A DNA stretch of 64,000 bases from assembly GCF_004122735.1 (NCBI RefSeq), contig NZ_SDIF01000008.1, positions 56,758 through 120,757 of the forward strand. The letters run 5' to 3'. Source of the stretch: Streptomyces sioyaensis. GTDB taxonomy: Bacteria; Actinomycetota; Actinomycetes; Streptomycetales; Streptomycetaceae. The notes beneath the pieces are model-generated. The model saw only the letters and a program-made list of their open reading frames with translations, ran no database searches and had not been told where the DNA came from. Both the position numbers and the translations under genes were made by a program. How positions within the stretch are numbered: position 1 is the first letter of the stretch; every line of letters starts with the position of its first letter. Of this stretch, positions 44,643 to 54,724 are shown in pieces.

Positions 44643-46250
44643 TCAGTCGGCCACGCCGCGGCCGAGCTCCCACATCTGCAGCGACGAGGAGGAGTTGAGG
44701 GCCCATTCCACGCCGGTGACGTCGTCGCGGGCGGCGACATACTGCTTGCCCTGCCACAGCGGGAGCAGCGGGACATCGTCGGCGAACGTGTCCTGCGCCT
44801 GCTTGAAGCCGGCCGCGGCGGCGTTGCGGTCGGTCTGCTGCCGGGTCTCCGGGATCACCTGGGACTCGATCTTGGTGCTGCGGTAGGCGGAGTTGAGGAA
44901 GTTCCCCTTGCCGACGAACGGCGCGATGTAGTTGTCCGCGTCCGGGAAGTCGGGGAACCAGCCCATGCCGTAGGCGGTGTACTTGCCGGCCGTGGAGTCG
45001 GTGCGGAACTGCTGCCAGCCGTCGATGCCCTTGATGTCGACATCGAACAGCTTGCTCTGGTTGAGCTGGCGCTGCAGCGTACGGAACTCCTGGACGGTGC
45101 TGGAGCCGTAGTGGCCGGTGGTGTAGGTCAGCGTGAACTTCACCGGGGTGGAGATGTGCGCCTGCTGAAGCGTCTTGCGGGCGGCGGAAACGCTGGGGTT
45201 CCCGTACTTGGTGAAGAACGAGTTGATGTGGCCGGTGAGGCCGGTGGGGACGATCGAGTAGAGCGGGTCCCCGGTGTAGGAGTAGACGTCCCGGACCAGC
45301 TGGGAGCGGTTGATGAGCTGCGCCATCGCCTGCCGTACGGCCTTGTCGGACACCGCCGGGTCCTTCGTGTTGAAGGCGAGGTAGCGGATCTCCTGGCCGG
45401 GCATCTCCTGGAGCACGATGTGGCTTTCGCGGGAGTTCTCCAGGCCCTTGACCTGGGCGGGCGACAGACCGCGGTTCATCAGGTCGATGCCGCCCGTGCG
45501 CAGCGCCTTCTCCATGGCGGTGGAGTCGTCGAAGAAGCGCATCTCGACCTTGTCGCTCTTGGGCTTCTCACCGCCCTTGTAGCCGGGGTTCCTGGTGAAG
45601 ATCGCCTTGGCGAGACGGCCGTTCTTGCGCTCGGTCTTGAGCGTGTAGGGGCCGGAGCCGACCACGTCGAAGCCGTTGTACAGACGCGTCTTCGGGTAGA
45701 CCTCGCTGTCGACGATCGCGGCGGCCGGCGTCGCGAGCTTCTGCGGGAAGGTGGCGTCCGGCTTCTTGAGGTGGAAGACCACCTCGGAGTCGCTGGGCGC
45801 CTCGACCTTGTCGATGCCGCTGAGCAGCGACACCGGACCGTTGGGGTTGTTGATGCCACGCATCCGGTCGATGGAGAACTTCACGTCCTGCGCGGTCAGG
45901 GCATGGCCGTTGGAGAACTTCAGTCCGCTGCGCAGGGTGCAGCGGTACTGCTCGTTCTGGGTGTCGCGGAACCCGCAGGACTCGGCGGCCTCGGGCACCG
46001 GCGCGGTGCCGGACCTGGGCAGGCGCATCAGCGTCTGGAGGGTGCTGCGCAACACGTTCCAGGCGTCGACGTCGTAGGCCTGTGCCGGGTCGAGAGGGGC
46101 GGGCGCTGCCTTGGTTGCCTCGATCTGGGAGGCGACTCCCACGACGATGGGCTTGCCGCCGTCGCCCGCGCCGTCCGTGCCGCCGCAGGCAGCAAGAACG
46201 GGGGCCAGGAGTCCGGCCAGCGCCGGCAGCACCAAGGTCTTGCGATTCAT
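44643..46250 (-). CDS. Oligopeptide/nickel ABC transporter substrate-binding lipoprotein (paralogue 2)
   Basis: This 535-residue family 5 solute-binding protein has lipobox VLAAC (Cys near residue 22). Parallel landmarks to the neighbour are LRSGLKFSNGHALTAQDVKFSIDR, MAQLINRSQLVRDVYSY and WFPDFPDADNYIAPFVG. ATG 46250 follows AAGGAA. It is upstream of paralogue 1 and probably cotranscribed. The similarity shows an old tandem duplication. Confidence 0.9.
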   Translation of the reverse strand: MNRKTLVLPALAGLLAPVLAACGGTDGAGDGGKPIVVGVASQIEATKAAPAPLDPAQAYDVDAWNVLRSTLQTLMRLPRSGTAPVPEAAESCGFRDTQNEQYRCTLRSGLKFSNGHALTAQDVKFSIDRMRGINNPNGPVSLLSGIDKVEAPSDSEVVFHLKKPDATFPQKLATPAAAIVDSEVYPKTRLYNGFDVVGSGPYTLKTERKNGRLAKAIFTRNPGYKGGEKPKSDKVEMRFFDDSTAMEKALRTGGIDLMNRGLSPAQVKGLENSRESHIVLQEMPGQEIRYLAFNTKDPAVSDKAVRQAMAQLINRSQLVRDVYSYTGDPLYSIVPTGLTGHINSFFTKYGNPSVSAARKTLQQAHISTPVKFTLTYTTGHYGSSTVQEFRTLQRQLNQSKLFDVDIKGIDGWQQFRTDSTAGKYTAYGMGWFPDFPDADNYIAPFVGKGNFLNSAYRSTKIESQVIPETRQQTDRNAAAAGFKQAQDTFADDVPLLPLWQGKQYVAARDDVTGVEWALNSSSSLQMWELGRGVAD

Positions 46251-46613
46251 CGTCGGCAGGTTCCTTATCAGCGCAGAGGTGTTGCTCGCGTCGAGATTAG
46301 TAGGCACGGCCAGCCGCGCTGAGACACAAAGGAGTTGAATCGATATGGCGTATGGATAACGGAGGCGGCCGGATCGATATCCGGACGGGGGAACGATACG
46401 CGCGTTGCTCCATCAATCCGGACACTTACCCCCGCAGAAACCCCCCACGGGACCCCCTGGAGCACCTGTGAGGCCCGCTGTCGATGCCCTGGCGCGTGAG
46501 AAACGTCACGCGTTCAGGGATCAACGGCACTGCAGCAATTCGGTCAGTGCATTCGTCACGGAAAATAAGCGGGCCACTCCCCTCGGTTCCCCGGGGCATT
46601 CTTCGGGACACGC
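46251..46613. other. 363-bp intergenic region
   Basis: I see no coding frame with codon bias and no RNA gene. It should contain the promoter of the peptide-binding pair. No clear -10/-35 or strong dyad was recognised. Confidence 0.5.
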
Positions 46614-47327
46614 TCAGTGCACGGTCCGGCGGCTTTCCGTGATGAGCGTTCGGAGAAATGGGAGATCCACTTCTTCCAGCGACGGGACGATCGTGCGGCC
46701 CGCGGCCGGCGGGACCGGCGTCACCGACGGCACCGCGACGACCCGGCAACCTGCCGCCTCACCTGCCGATACACCGGTCAGGGTGTCCTCGATGACCGCG
46801 CAGCGCGCCGGGTCCACGCCCAGCCGCGCGGCGGCCGTCAGATACGGATCCGGATGCGGCTTGGTGCGCACCAGGTCGTCGCCCGCGAGGGTCAGCCGGA
46901 AGTTCTCGGGGCCGAGGGAGTACAGCATCTGGTCGACGATGGCGCGGTGCGAGGCGGAGACGAGTGCGGTCGGCACGTCATGGGCGACGAGTTCGGCCAG
47001 CAGCCTGCCGGCACCGGGCATCAGCGGGACGCCGCGGCCGATCCGGGCCAGGAAGGCGGCGTTGAGCAGCACGCTGAGCTCGGTCAGGCTGATGTCGACG
47101 CCGGTGACCTGGATGAGATAGCCGGCGCTGCGGGTCATCGGGCCGCCGACCACGACCTCGCGGTGTGCGTCGTCGAGGATGTGCCCGAGCTCGGCGAAGA
47201 CTTCCGCCTCCGCCTCCCACCAGAACCCCTCGGTGTCGACGAGGGTCCCGTCCAGATCGAGGAAGACGGCCTGGAGGGTCGCGGGTTCGGCCGTTCGGGT
47301 GCCGACTGCGGGGATGCTGCTGGTCAT
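46614..47327 (-). CDS. HAD-superfamily phosphatase
   Basis: This 237-residue protein has motif I FLDLDGTLVDTEG (D24, D26), a helical cap (about 35-100), motif II VSAS, motif III K in RTKPHPDPY and motif IV VIEDTLTGVSAG. This is the beta-phosphoglucomutase-like subfamily. It lies 216 bases downstream of metH on the same strand, with a strong terminator between, so it is likely a separate unit. Substrate unknown. Confidence 0.92.
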   Translation of the reverse strand: MTSSIPAVGTRTAEPATLQAVFLDLDGTLVDTEGFWWEAEAEVFAELGHILDDAHREVVVGGPMTRSAGYLIQVTGVDISLTELSVLLNAAFLARIGRGVPLMPGAGRLLAELVAHDVPTALVSASHRAIVDQMLYSLGPENFRLTLAGDDLVRTKPHPDPYLTAAARLGVDPARCAVIEDTLTGVSAGEAAGCRVVAVPSVTPVPPAAGRTIVPSLEEVDLPFLRTLITESRRTVH

Positions 47328-47454
47328 CCATCCACCTCCGTTGCCACGTCCCCAAGGGACGCAAGGGCCGGTCGCCCTCCCCGGCGGGGGAACGACCGGC
47401 CACTACCGGACCGACAAGTGTACGACGGTGCGCGCCGGAATGCGCGGTGCTCCT

Positions 47455-47484
47455 GGTCAGGGCCGTCCGGGGACGGCCCTGACC
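47455..47484 (-). terminator. Terminator after metH
   Basis: GGTCAGGGCCGTC and its exact complement, 13-bp arms around a four-base loop, 60 bases past the metH stop. Confidence 0.85.
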
Positions 47485-47543
47485 TGCGCATACGGCGCCA
47501 TCGCACCGCGCCCCGGTGGTCCCGGTCGCCCGGGACCGGTCGG

Positions 47544-50500
47544 CTACCGTGCGTTGAAGTACTTGGCCTCGGGGTGATGGATCACGATGGCGTCGGTGGA
47601 CTGCTCGGGATGGAGCTGGAACTCCTCGGAGAGCTCGACGCCGATCCGCTCCGGCTGGAGCAGGTCCGCGATCTTGGCGCGGTCCTCCAGGTCGGGGCAG
47701 GCCCCGTAGCCCAGCGAGAAGCGCGCGCCGCGGTACTTGAGCGCGAACATGTCCTCGACGTCGTCCGGGTCCTCGCCGCCGAAGCCCAGCTCGGCGCGGA
47801 CGCGCGCGTGCCAGTACTCGGCGAGTGCCTCGGCCAGCTGGACGGACAGGCCGTGGAGTTCGAGGTAGTCGCGGTAGGAGTTGGCCTCGAAGAGTTCGGC
47901 GGTGGCGGCGCCGATCTTCGAGCCGACGGTGACGACCTGGAGCCCCACGACATCGGTCTCGCCGGACTCCTCCGGACGGAAGTAGTCGGCCAGGCAGAGG
48001 CGGCGGCCGCGGCGCTGGCGGGGGAAGGTGAAGCGGGTGCGCTCGGTGCCGTCCTCGTTCAGCAGGATCAGGTCGTCGCCCTTGGAGTGGCAGGGGAAGT
48101 AGCCGTGGACGACGGCGGCTTCGAGGAGGTTCTCGGTCTGCAGCTTGTCCAGCCAGCCCCGCAGCCGCGGCCGGCCCTCGGTCTCGACCAGCTCCTCGTA
48201 CGTCGGGCCGTCGCCGGTGCGGGCCTGCTTGAGACCCCACTGGCCCTTGAACAGCGCGCCCTCGTCCAGCCAGGACGAATAGTCGGCGAGCTGGATGCCC
48301 TTGACCACCCGGGTCCCCCAGAACGGCGGCGCGGGGACCGGGTTGTCGACGGCGACGTCCGAACGCACCGCGCCCTCCGGCTCCTCGATCTCCGCCACCG
48401 CGGTGTCCCGCTTGGGAACGCGGCGCTGCTTGAGTTCGGGGAGGGTGGCGCCGGGCACTCCGCGCTTGACGGCGATCAGGGCGTCCATCAGCCGCAGGCC
48501 CTCGAACGCGTCGCGGGCGTAGCGGACCTCGCCCTCGTAGATCTCGTGGAGGTCCTGCTCGACGTAGGCGCGGGTGAGGGCGGCGCCGCCGAGGATGACG
48601 GGGAAGTCGGCGGCCATCTTGCGCTGGTTGAGCTCCTCCAGGTTCTCCTTCATGATCACCGTGGACTTCACCAGCAGCCCCGACATGCCGATCACATCGG
48701 CGCGGTGCTCCTCGGCCGCCTCCAGGATCGCCGCGACCGGCTGCTTGATCCCGAGGTTGACGACGTTGTAGCCGTTGTTGGACAGGATGATGTCCACGAG
48801 GTTCTTGCCGATGTCGTGGACGTCCCCGCGGACGGTGGCCAGCACGATGGTGCCCTTGCCCTCGTCGTCGGACTTCTCCATGTGCGGCTCCAGATGCGCC
48901 ACCGCACTCTTCATCACCTCGGCCGACTGCAGCACGAACGGCAGCTGCATCTGGCCGGAGCCGAACAGCTCGCCGACGACCTTCATCCCCTCCAGCAGGG
49001 TGTCGTTGACGATGTCCAGCGCGGGGCGGTCCTGCAACGCGGCGTCGAGGTCGGCCTCCAGGCCGTTCTTCTCGCCGTCGATGATCCGGCGCTGCAGGCG
49101 CTCGTCCAGCGGCAGCGCGGCCAGCTCCTCGGCCTTGCCCGCCTTGAGCGACTTCGCCGTCGCGCCCTCGAACAGCTCCATCAGCTTCTGCAGCGGGTCG
49201 TAGGCCGGTTCGTCGCCCTGCTGGGGGCGCCGCCGGTCGTAGATCAGGTCCAGGGCGGTGGTGACCTGCTCCTCCTCCAGCCGCGCGATCGGCAGGATCT
49301 TCGAGGCGTGCACGATCGCCGAGTCCAGGCCGGCCTTGACGCACTCGTCGAGGAAGACGGAGTTCAGCACGATCCGGGCGGCCGGGTTGAGGCCGAAGGA
49401 GATGTTCGAGAGCCCGAGCGTGGTCTGCACCTCGGGGTGGCGCTTCTTCAGCTCCCGGATCGCCTCGATGGTGGCGATCCCGTCGCCCCGGGACTCCTCC
49501 TGGCCGGTGCAGATCGTGAACGTCAGGCAGTCGATGAGGATGTCCGACTCGTGGACGCCCCAGTTGCCGGTCAGGTCCTCGATCAGCCGCTCGGCGATGG
49601 CGACCTTGTGCTCGGCGGTGCGGGCCTGGCCCTCCTCGTCGATGGTCAGCGCGATCAGCGCCGCACCGTGCTCGGCCGCCAGCGCGGTGACCTTCGCGAA
49701 GCGCGACTCCGGCCCGTCACCGTCCTCGTAGTTGACGGAGTTGATGACCGCGCGGCCGCCGAGCTTTTCCAACCCGGCCTGGAGGACGTTCAGTTCGGTG
49801 GAGTCCAGCACGATCGGGAGGGTGGAGGCGGTGGCGAACCGCCCGGCCAGCTCCTCCATGTCCGCCACGCCGTCGCGACCCACGTAGTCGACACACAGGT
49901 CGAGCATGTGCGCGCCCTCGCGGATCTGGTCGCGGGCCATCTCGACGCAGTCGTCCCAGCGCCCGTCCAGCATCGCCTCACGGAACTTCTTCGACCCGTT
50001 GGCGTTGGTCCGCTCGCCGATCGCCAGATACGAGGTGTCCTGACGGAACGGCACCGTCTGGTAGAGGGAGGCGGCGCCCGGCTCGGGGCGCGGCTCGCGC
50101 GCGGGCGGGACGGTGCCGCGCACCCGCTCGACGACCTGCCGCAGATGCTCCGGGGTCGTGCCGCAGCAGCCGCCCACCAGCGAGAGGCCGTACTCGGCGA
50201 CGAAGGTCTCCTGGGCATCGGCCAGCTCGCCGGCGGTCAGCGGATAGTGCGCACCGTTCTTGCCCAGCACGGGCAGGCCCGCATTGGGCATACAGGCCAG
50301 CGGGACGCGGGCATGCCGGGCCAGGTAGCGCAGGTGCTCGCTCATCTCGGCCGGGCCGGTGGCGCAGTTCAGGCCGATCATGTCGATGCCCAGCGGCTCC
50401 AGCGCCGTCAGCGCCGCCCCGATCTCCGAGCCCAGCAGCATCGTGCCGGTCGTCTCGACGGTCACCGAGCAGATCACCGGGAGGTTGCTGCCGGTGGCCC

Positions 50501-51071
50501 GCAGGGCGCGGCGGGCGCCGAGCACGGCGGCCTTGGTCTGCAGCAGATCCTGCGTGGTCTCCACCAGCAGCGCGTCCGCGCCACCGGCGATCATGCCCTC
50601 CGCGTTCTGCTGATAGGCATCGCGCAGCGTCACGTACGGGGCGTGCCCCAGCGTCGGCAGCTTGGTCCCCGGGCCCATCGAGCCCAGGACGTAGCGCTGC
50701 TGTCCGGTCGAGGCCGTGAACTCGTCCGCCACCTCACGTGCCAGCCGGGCACCGGCCTCGGACAGCTCGAAGACCCGCTCGGGAATGTCGTACTCCGCCA
50801 GCGCGGCGAAATTCGCACCGAACGTATTGGTCTCGACGCAGTCGACACCGACCGCGAAATACTCCTCGTGCACCGACCGCACGATGTCCGGCCGGGTGAT
50901 GTTGAGGATCTCGTTGCAGCCCTCCAGCTGCTGGAAGTCCTCCATGGACGGATCCTGCGCCTGCAGCATGGTCCCCATCGCACCGTCCGCGACCACCACC
51001 CGCGAGGCCAGGGCCTCACGGAACGAGTCGACTCGGGACGTGCTGATGGGCGATGGCGTGTTCGAGGCCAT
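47544..51071 (-). CDS. metH: Cobalamin-dependent methionine synthase
   Basis: This 1175-residue protein has all four modules. The homocysteine domain carries zinc ligands C236 (GLNCATG), C302 and C303 (GGCCGTTPEH). The methyltetrahydrofolate (pterin) domain follows (about 345-600). The cobalamin domain has the axial histidine H752 in DVHDIG. The C-terminal activation domain has RFSLGYGACPDLEDR for AdoMet. It methylates homocysteine. ATG 51071 follows CGGGAG. It is divergent from gylR. The 5' leader contains a GCGCCCTC/GAGGGTGC hairpin, but I could not match a known riboswitch. Confidence 0.98.
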   Translation of the reverse strand: MASNTPSPISTSRVDSFREALASRVVVADGAMGTMLQAQDPSMEDFQQLEGCNEILNITRPDIVRSVHEEYFAVGVDCVETNTFGANFAALAEYDIPERVFELSEAGARLAREVADEFTASTGQQRYVLGSMGPGTKLPTLGHAPYVTLRDAYQQNAEGMIAGGADALLVETTQDLLQTKAAVLGARRALRATGSNLPVICSVTVETTGTMLLGSEIGAALTALEPLGIDMIGLNCATGPAEMSEHLRYLARHARVPLACMPNAGLPVLGKNGAHYPLTAGELADAQETFVAEYGLSLVGGCCGTTPEHLRQVVERVRGTVPPAREPRPEPGAASLYQTVPFRQDTSYLAIGERTNANGSKKFREAMLDGRWDDCVEMARDQIREGAHMLDLCVDYVGRDGVADMEELAGRFATASTLPIVLDSTELNVLQAGLEKLGGRAVINSVNYEDGDGPESRFAKVTALAAEHGAALIALTIDEEGQARTAEHKVAIAERLIEDLTGNWGVHESDILIDCLTFTICTGQEESRGDGIATIEAIRELKKRHPEVQTTLGLSNISFGLNPAARIVLNSVFLDECVKAGLDSAIVHASKILPIARLEEEQVTTALDLIYDRRRPQQGDEPAYDPLQKLMELFEGATAKSLKAGKAEELAALPLDERLQRRIIDGEKNGLEADLDAALQDRPALDIVNDTLLEGMKVVGELFGSGQMQLPFVLQSAEVMKSAVAHLEPHMEKSDDEGKGTIVLATVRGDVHDIGKNLVDIILSNNGYNVVNLGIKQPVAAILEAAEEHRADVIGMSGLLVKSTVIMKENLEELNQRKMAADFPVILGGAALTRAYVEQDLHEIYEGEVRYARDAFEGLRLMDALIAVKRGVPGATLPELKQRRVPKRDTAVAEIEEPEGAVRSDVAVDNPVPAPPFWGTRVVKGIQLADYSSWLDEGALFKGQWGLKQARTGDGPTYEELVETEGRPRLRGWLDKLQTENLLEAAVVHGYFPCHSKGDDLILLNEDGTERTRFTFPRQRRGRRLCLADYFRPEESGETDVVGLQVVTVGSKIGAATAELFEANSYRDYLELHGLSVQLAEALAEYWHARVRAELGFGGEDPDDVEDMFALKYRGARFSLGYGACPDLEDRAKIADLLQPERIGVELSEEFQLHPEQSTDAIVIHHPEAKYFNAR

Positions 51072-51293
51072 GGAGATGCTCCCGTGGTTGCGACGGCTGT
51101 CGGCTTTGCACCCTCCTTCAGAGGGCGCACCCGGCCAGCGTAGCTGCCGGTCCGGTACACGTGTTCCCCGTTCCACGCCCTGGACAGCACTGCTCCACCC
51201 CACTGCGGGCACCTTCCCCGCCGTTGGCAGACTCGTTGCTTCTCTGACCAAGTCGCGTCACTTCGCTGACTCCAGTCGGCATGGGCCGATATC

Positions 51294-51310
51294 GTTCAGC
51301 ATTGTCGAAC
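51294..51310. promoter_or_regulatory. GylR operator candidate upstream of gylR
   Basis: GTTCAGCATTGTCGAAC, an imperfect dyad 22 bases before the gylR start. 15 of 17 bases recur at 52183-52199 before glpF. The shared core is GCATTGTCGAAC. Confidence 0.65.
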
Positions 51311-51332
51311 CGCACACTTCGGAGGTTGCCCG

Positions 51333-52097
51333 ATGGCACGCACCATCCAGTCGCTGGAGCGCGCCGCAGCGATGCTGCGGCTGCTCGCAGGAGGGGAACG
51401 GCGGCTGGGACTCTCCGACATCTCCTCCTCACTGGGACTGGCGAAGGGCACCGCCCACGGGATCCTGCGGACGCTGCAGCAGGAGGGCTTCGTCGAGCAG
51501 GACGGCGCCTCCGGCCGCTACCAGCTCGGGGCGGAGCTGCTGCGGCTGGGCAACAGCTACCTGGACGTGCACGAGCTGCGGGCCCGCGCCCTGGTCTGGA
51601 CCGACGACCTGGCCCGCTCCAGCGGCGAGGCCGTCTACCTGGGCGTCCTGCACCAGCAGGGCGTGCTGGTCGTCCACCACGTCTTCCGGCCGGACGACAG
51701 CCGGCAGGTGCTGGAGGTCGGCGCGATGCACCCGCTGCACAGCACCGCACTGGGCAAGGTGCTGTGCGCGTACGACCCGGTCGCGCACAGCGAGGTCGTC
51801 GAGGCGGAGCGGGAGGCGATCACCCCGCGCACGGTGACCGGCCTGGGGGACTTCGAGGGGCTGCTGGATCTGACCCGGGCGCGCGGCTGGGCCGCGGACG
51901 TGGAGGAGACCTGGGACGGGGTGGCCTCGGTGGCCGCGCCGATCCACGACCGGCGGCGGATGCCGGTGGGTGCGGTGGGCATCACCGGGGCGGTGGAGCG
52001 GGTCTGCAACGACGGCGAACTGCGGCCGGAAATCGTCGCCGCTGTGAGGGATTGCGCACGAGCCGTGTCCCGGGATCTTGGAGCCGGGCGGTTCTGA
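51333..52097 (+). CDS. gylR: IclR-family regulator of glycerol catabolism GylR
   Basis: This 254-residue protein has the N-terminal IclR winged helix (QSLERAAAMLRLL, LSDISSSLGLAKGTAHGILRTLQQ) and a C-terminal effector domain (about 80-250, HPLHSTALGKVLCAY). It matches GylR of Streptomyces, which represses the glycerol operon and its own gene; glycerol-3-phosphate is the known inducer type. ATG 51333 follows GGAGG. It precedes glpF. Confidence 0.95.
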   Translation: MARTIQSLERAAAMLRLLAGGERRLGLSDISSSLGLAKGTAHGILRTLQQEGFVEQDGASGRYQLGAELLRLGNSYLDVHELRARALVWTDDLARSSGEAVYLGVLHQQGVLVVHHVFRPDDSRQVLEVGAMHPLHSTALGKVLCAYDPVAHSEVVEAEREAITPRTVTGLGDFEGLLDLTRARGWAADVEETWDGVASVAAPIHDRRRMPVGAVGITGAVERVCNDGELRPEIVAAVRDCARAVSRDLGAGRF

Positions 52098-52182
52098 CCG
52101 GTTTCACCCGTTAAGTTCACCTAAGTTTTTGGCCACGGAACCCTTGACGGGGTGCTACGGGTGAAGAAAACTGCCGTTCATC

Positions 52183-52199
52183 GGTCGGCATTGTCGAAC
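52183..52199. promoter_or_regulatory. GylR operator candidate upstream of glpF
   Basis: GGTCGGCATTGTCGAAC repeats the gylR-upstream element at 15 of 17 positions. A related half (GGCAATATTCG, 52207-52217) follows 19 bases later. It lies in the 230-base gap before glpF where the gylCAB promoter should be. Confidence 0.65.
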
Positions 52200-52327
52200 A
52201 CCTAACGGCAATATTCGCTATGGTGGGGCATCGCCGCGGACCGATCACCGCCCTCTCGGAGGGCGCGGACCACCGGACGGGACCCGGGGGTTCGTTATTC
52301 CCTGGACGAAGGACAAAGGAGTCGCGG

Positions 52328-53116
52328 GTGTCCAGCTCCGACATCTTCATCAGCGAAACCATCGGTACCGCTGTTCTGATCTTGCTCGGCGGTGGCGTCT
52401 GCGCCGCCGTCACATTCAAGCGCTCCAAGGCGTTCAACGCCGGATGGGTCGCCATCGCCTTCGGGTGGGGCTTCGCCGTCCTCACGGGTGCCTACATCGC
52501 CGCGAAGTCCGGCGCCAACCTCAACCCCGCGGTCACCATCGGCCTCGCCATCAAGGGCGGGATCGAATGGAGCCAGGTGCCGGTCTACTTCGCCGGCGAG
52601 ATGTTCGGCGCCATGATCGGCGCCGTCCTGGTGTGGATCGTGTACTACGGGCAGTTCCATGCCCATCTGACGGACCCCGAGGTGCTGGCCGATCACACCA
52701 GCCATGAAGGCCTGGTCGACCAGGCCACCGCGCCGAAGGCCGGCCCGGTGCTGGGCATCTTCTCCACGGGCCCGGAGATCCGGCATGCCGTGCAGAACCT
52801 GGCCACCGAGATCGTCGCCACCGTCGTGCTGGTGCTGTCGATCCTGACGCTCGGTCTGAGCGACAACGGAAAGGGCGTCGGCGTCATCGGCACGCTGCTG
52901 GTCGCGCTGGTCGTCACCGGTATCGGTCTGTCGCTGGGCGGCCCGACCGGGTACGCCATCAACCCGGTCCGCGACCTCGGCCCGCGCATCGTGCACGCGC
53001 TGCTGCCGCTGCCGAACAAGGGCGGTTCAGACTGGGGTTACGCCTGGATCCCGGTCGTCGGTCCGCTGATCGGCGGAGCCCTCGCCGGGGGCATCTACCA
53101 GGTGGCGTTCGCCTGA
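52328..53116 (+). CDS. glpF: Glycerol facilitator (aquaglyceroporin)
   Basis: This 262-residue MIP protein has six membrane helices. The first pore motif is NLNPAVTIG. The second reads [10 protein letters not shown], i.e. NPV instead of the usual NPA, with the arginine and the D of aquaglyceroporins kept. GTG 52328 follows AAGGAG. It starts the glycerol operon (gylC in older Streptomyces naming), 44 bases before glpK. Confidence 0.95.
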   Translation: MSSSDIFISETIGTAVLILLGGGVCAAVTFKRSKAFNAGWVAIAFGWGFAVLTGAYIAAKSGANLNPAVTIGLAIKGGIEWSQVPVYFAGEMFGAMIGAVLVWIVYYGQFHAHLTDPEVLADHTSHEGLVDQATAPKAGPVLGIFSTGPEIRHAVQNLATEIVATVVLVLSILTLGLSDNGKGVGVIGTLLVALVVTGIGLSLGGPTGYAINPVRDLGPRIVHALLPLPNKGGSDWGYAWIPVVGPLIGGALAGGIYQVAFA

Positions 53117-53159
53117 GCCGCCTGACCGCCCCGTCCGCACAGACTTCTTGGAGCACACC

Positions 53160-54722
53160 ATGAGCGACACCCCCACCACTGCCTCCCACGGGCACGGCAC
53201 TGCGTCCCACGGGCATGGCCCGTTCATTGCGGCCATCGACCAGGGCACCACGTCCAGCCGCTGCATCGTCTTCGACAAGGACGGCCGGATCGTCTCGGTC
53301 GACCAGAAGGAGCACGAGCAGATCTTCCCGAAGCCGGGCTGGGTCGAGCACGACGCCACCGAGATCTGGACCAACGTCCAGCAGGTCGTCGACAGCGCCG
53401 TCCACAAGGCCGGGCTGACCGCGGCCGACGTCAAGGCCATCGGCATCACCAACCAGCGCGAGACCACCGTGCTGTGGGACCGGACCACCGGTGAGCCGGT
53501 CCACAACGCCATCGTCTGGCAGGACACCCGCACCGACGCGCTCTGCAAGGAGCTCGGCCGCAACGTCGGCCAGGACCGCTTCCGCCGCGAGACCGGCCTG
53601 CCGCTGGCCTCGTACTTCGCCGGTCCGAAGATCCGCTGGCTGCTCGACAACGTCGAGGGCCTGCGCGAGCGCGCCGAGCGCGGCGACATCCTCTTCGGCA
53701 CCATGGATTCCTGGGTCATCTGGAACCTGACCGGCGGCGTGGACGGCGGCGTGCACGTCACCGACGTCACGAACGCCTCGCGCACCATGCTGATGAACCT
53801 GCACGGCCTCCAGTGGGACGAGAAGATCCTCGCCTCGATGGACATCCCGGCCGCGGTGCTGCCGGAGATCAAGTCCTCCTCCGAGGTCTACGGCCACGCC
53901 ACCGGCGGTGTGCTGGCCGGCGTCCCGGTCGCCTCGGCGCTCGGTGACCAGCAGGCCGCGCTGTTCGGCCAGACCTGTTTCGAGCAGGGCGAGGCCAAGT
54001 CCACGTACGGCACCGGCACCTTCATGCTGATGAACACCGGCCACGAGCCGGTCAATTCGTACAACGGGCTGCTGACCACCGTCGGCTACCGCATCGGCGA
54101 CCAGGAGCCGGTCTACGCCCTGGAAGGCTCCATCGCCGTCACCGGCTCGCTCGTCCAGTGGATGCGCGACCAGATGGGCCTGATCAACAGCGCGGCCGAG
54201 ATCGAGACCCTGGCCAGCACGGTCGAGGACAACGGCGGCGCGTACTTCGTGCCGGCCTTCTCCGGCCTGTTCGCCCCCTACTGGCGTTCGGACGCGCGCG
54301 GTGTCATCGCGGGCCTGACCCGCTATGTCACCAAGGCGCACATCGCGCGCGCCGTACTTGAGGCCACCGCCTGGCAGACCCGCGAGATCACCGACGCCAT
54401 GACCAAGGACTCCGGCGTCGAGCTGACCGCGCTCAAGGTCGACGGCGGTATGACCTCCAACAACCTGCTGATGCAGACCATCTCGGACTTCCTGGACGCT
54501 CCCGTAGTGCGCCCGATGGTCGCCGAGACCACCTGCCTCGGCGCTGCCTACGCGGCCGGACTGGCCGTCGGCTTCTGGTCCAGCACCGACGAGCTGCGCG
54601 CCAACTGGCGCCGGGCCGCCGAGTGGACCCCCCGGATGGATGCGGCCACCCGTGACCGCGAGTACAAGAGCTGGCTCAAGGCCGTCGAGCGGACCATGGG
54701 CTGGATCGAGGACGAGGAGTAA
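53160..54722 (+). CDS. glpK: Glycerol kinase
   Basis: This 520-residue FGGY kinase has [46 protein letters not shown] in part, [12 protein letters not shown] and the C-terminal [11 protein letters not shown]. An N-terminal extension of about 23 residues carries a doubled SHGHG(T/P) segment before the conserved start. The ATG at 53160 has GGAG at seven bases. The histidine used for PTS phosphorylation in Firmicutes is not seen in the matching loop (KSSSEVYG). Confidence 0.97.
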   Translation: MSDTPTTASHGHGTASHGHGPFIAAIDQGTTSSRCIVFDKDGRIVSVDQKEHEQIFPKPGWVEHDATEIWTNVQQVVDSAVHKAGLTAADVKAIGITNQRETTVLWDRTTGEPVHNAIVWQDTRTDALCKELGRNVGQDRFRRETGLPLASYFAGPKIRWLLDNVEGLRERAERGDILFGTMDSWVIWNLTGGVDGGVHVTDVTNASRTMLMNLHGLQWDEKILASMDIPAAVLPEIKSSSEVYGHATGGVLAGVPVASALGDQQAALFGQTCFEQGEAKSTYGTGTFMLMNTGHEPVNSYNGLLTTVGYRIGDQEPVYALEGSIAVTGSLVQWMRDQMGLINSAAEIETLASTVEDNGGAYFVPAFSGLFAPYWRSDARGVIAGLTRYVTKAHIARAVLEATAWQTREITDAMTKDSGVELTALKVDGGMTSNNLLMQTISDFLDAPVVRPMVAETTCLGAAYAAGLAVGFWSSTDELRANWRRAAEWTPRMDAATRDREYKSWLKAVERTMGWIEDEE

Positions 54723-54724
54723 AC

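Noticed and set aside
46617..51143. A 1508-codon open frame on the plus strand opposite metH
   Set aside because: It is the antisense of metH. High third-position GC keeps such frames open, and the translation is Arg/Gly/Asp/Val-rich without domains.
51072..51280. Possible cobalamin or SAH riboswitch in the metH leader
   Set aside because: There are hairpins (for example GCGCCCTC/GAGGGTGC), but I could not match the B12 box or the SAH-riboswitch core.
52108..52128. Iron-box-like TTAAGTTCACCTAAG upstream of glpF
   Set aside because: It lacks the dyad symmetry of a DtxR-family box and is not next to an iron gene.
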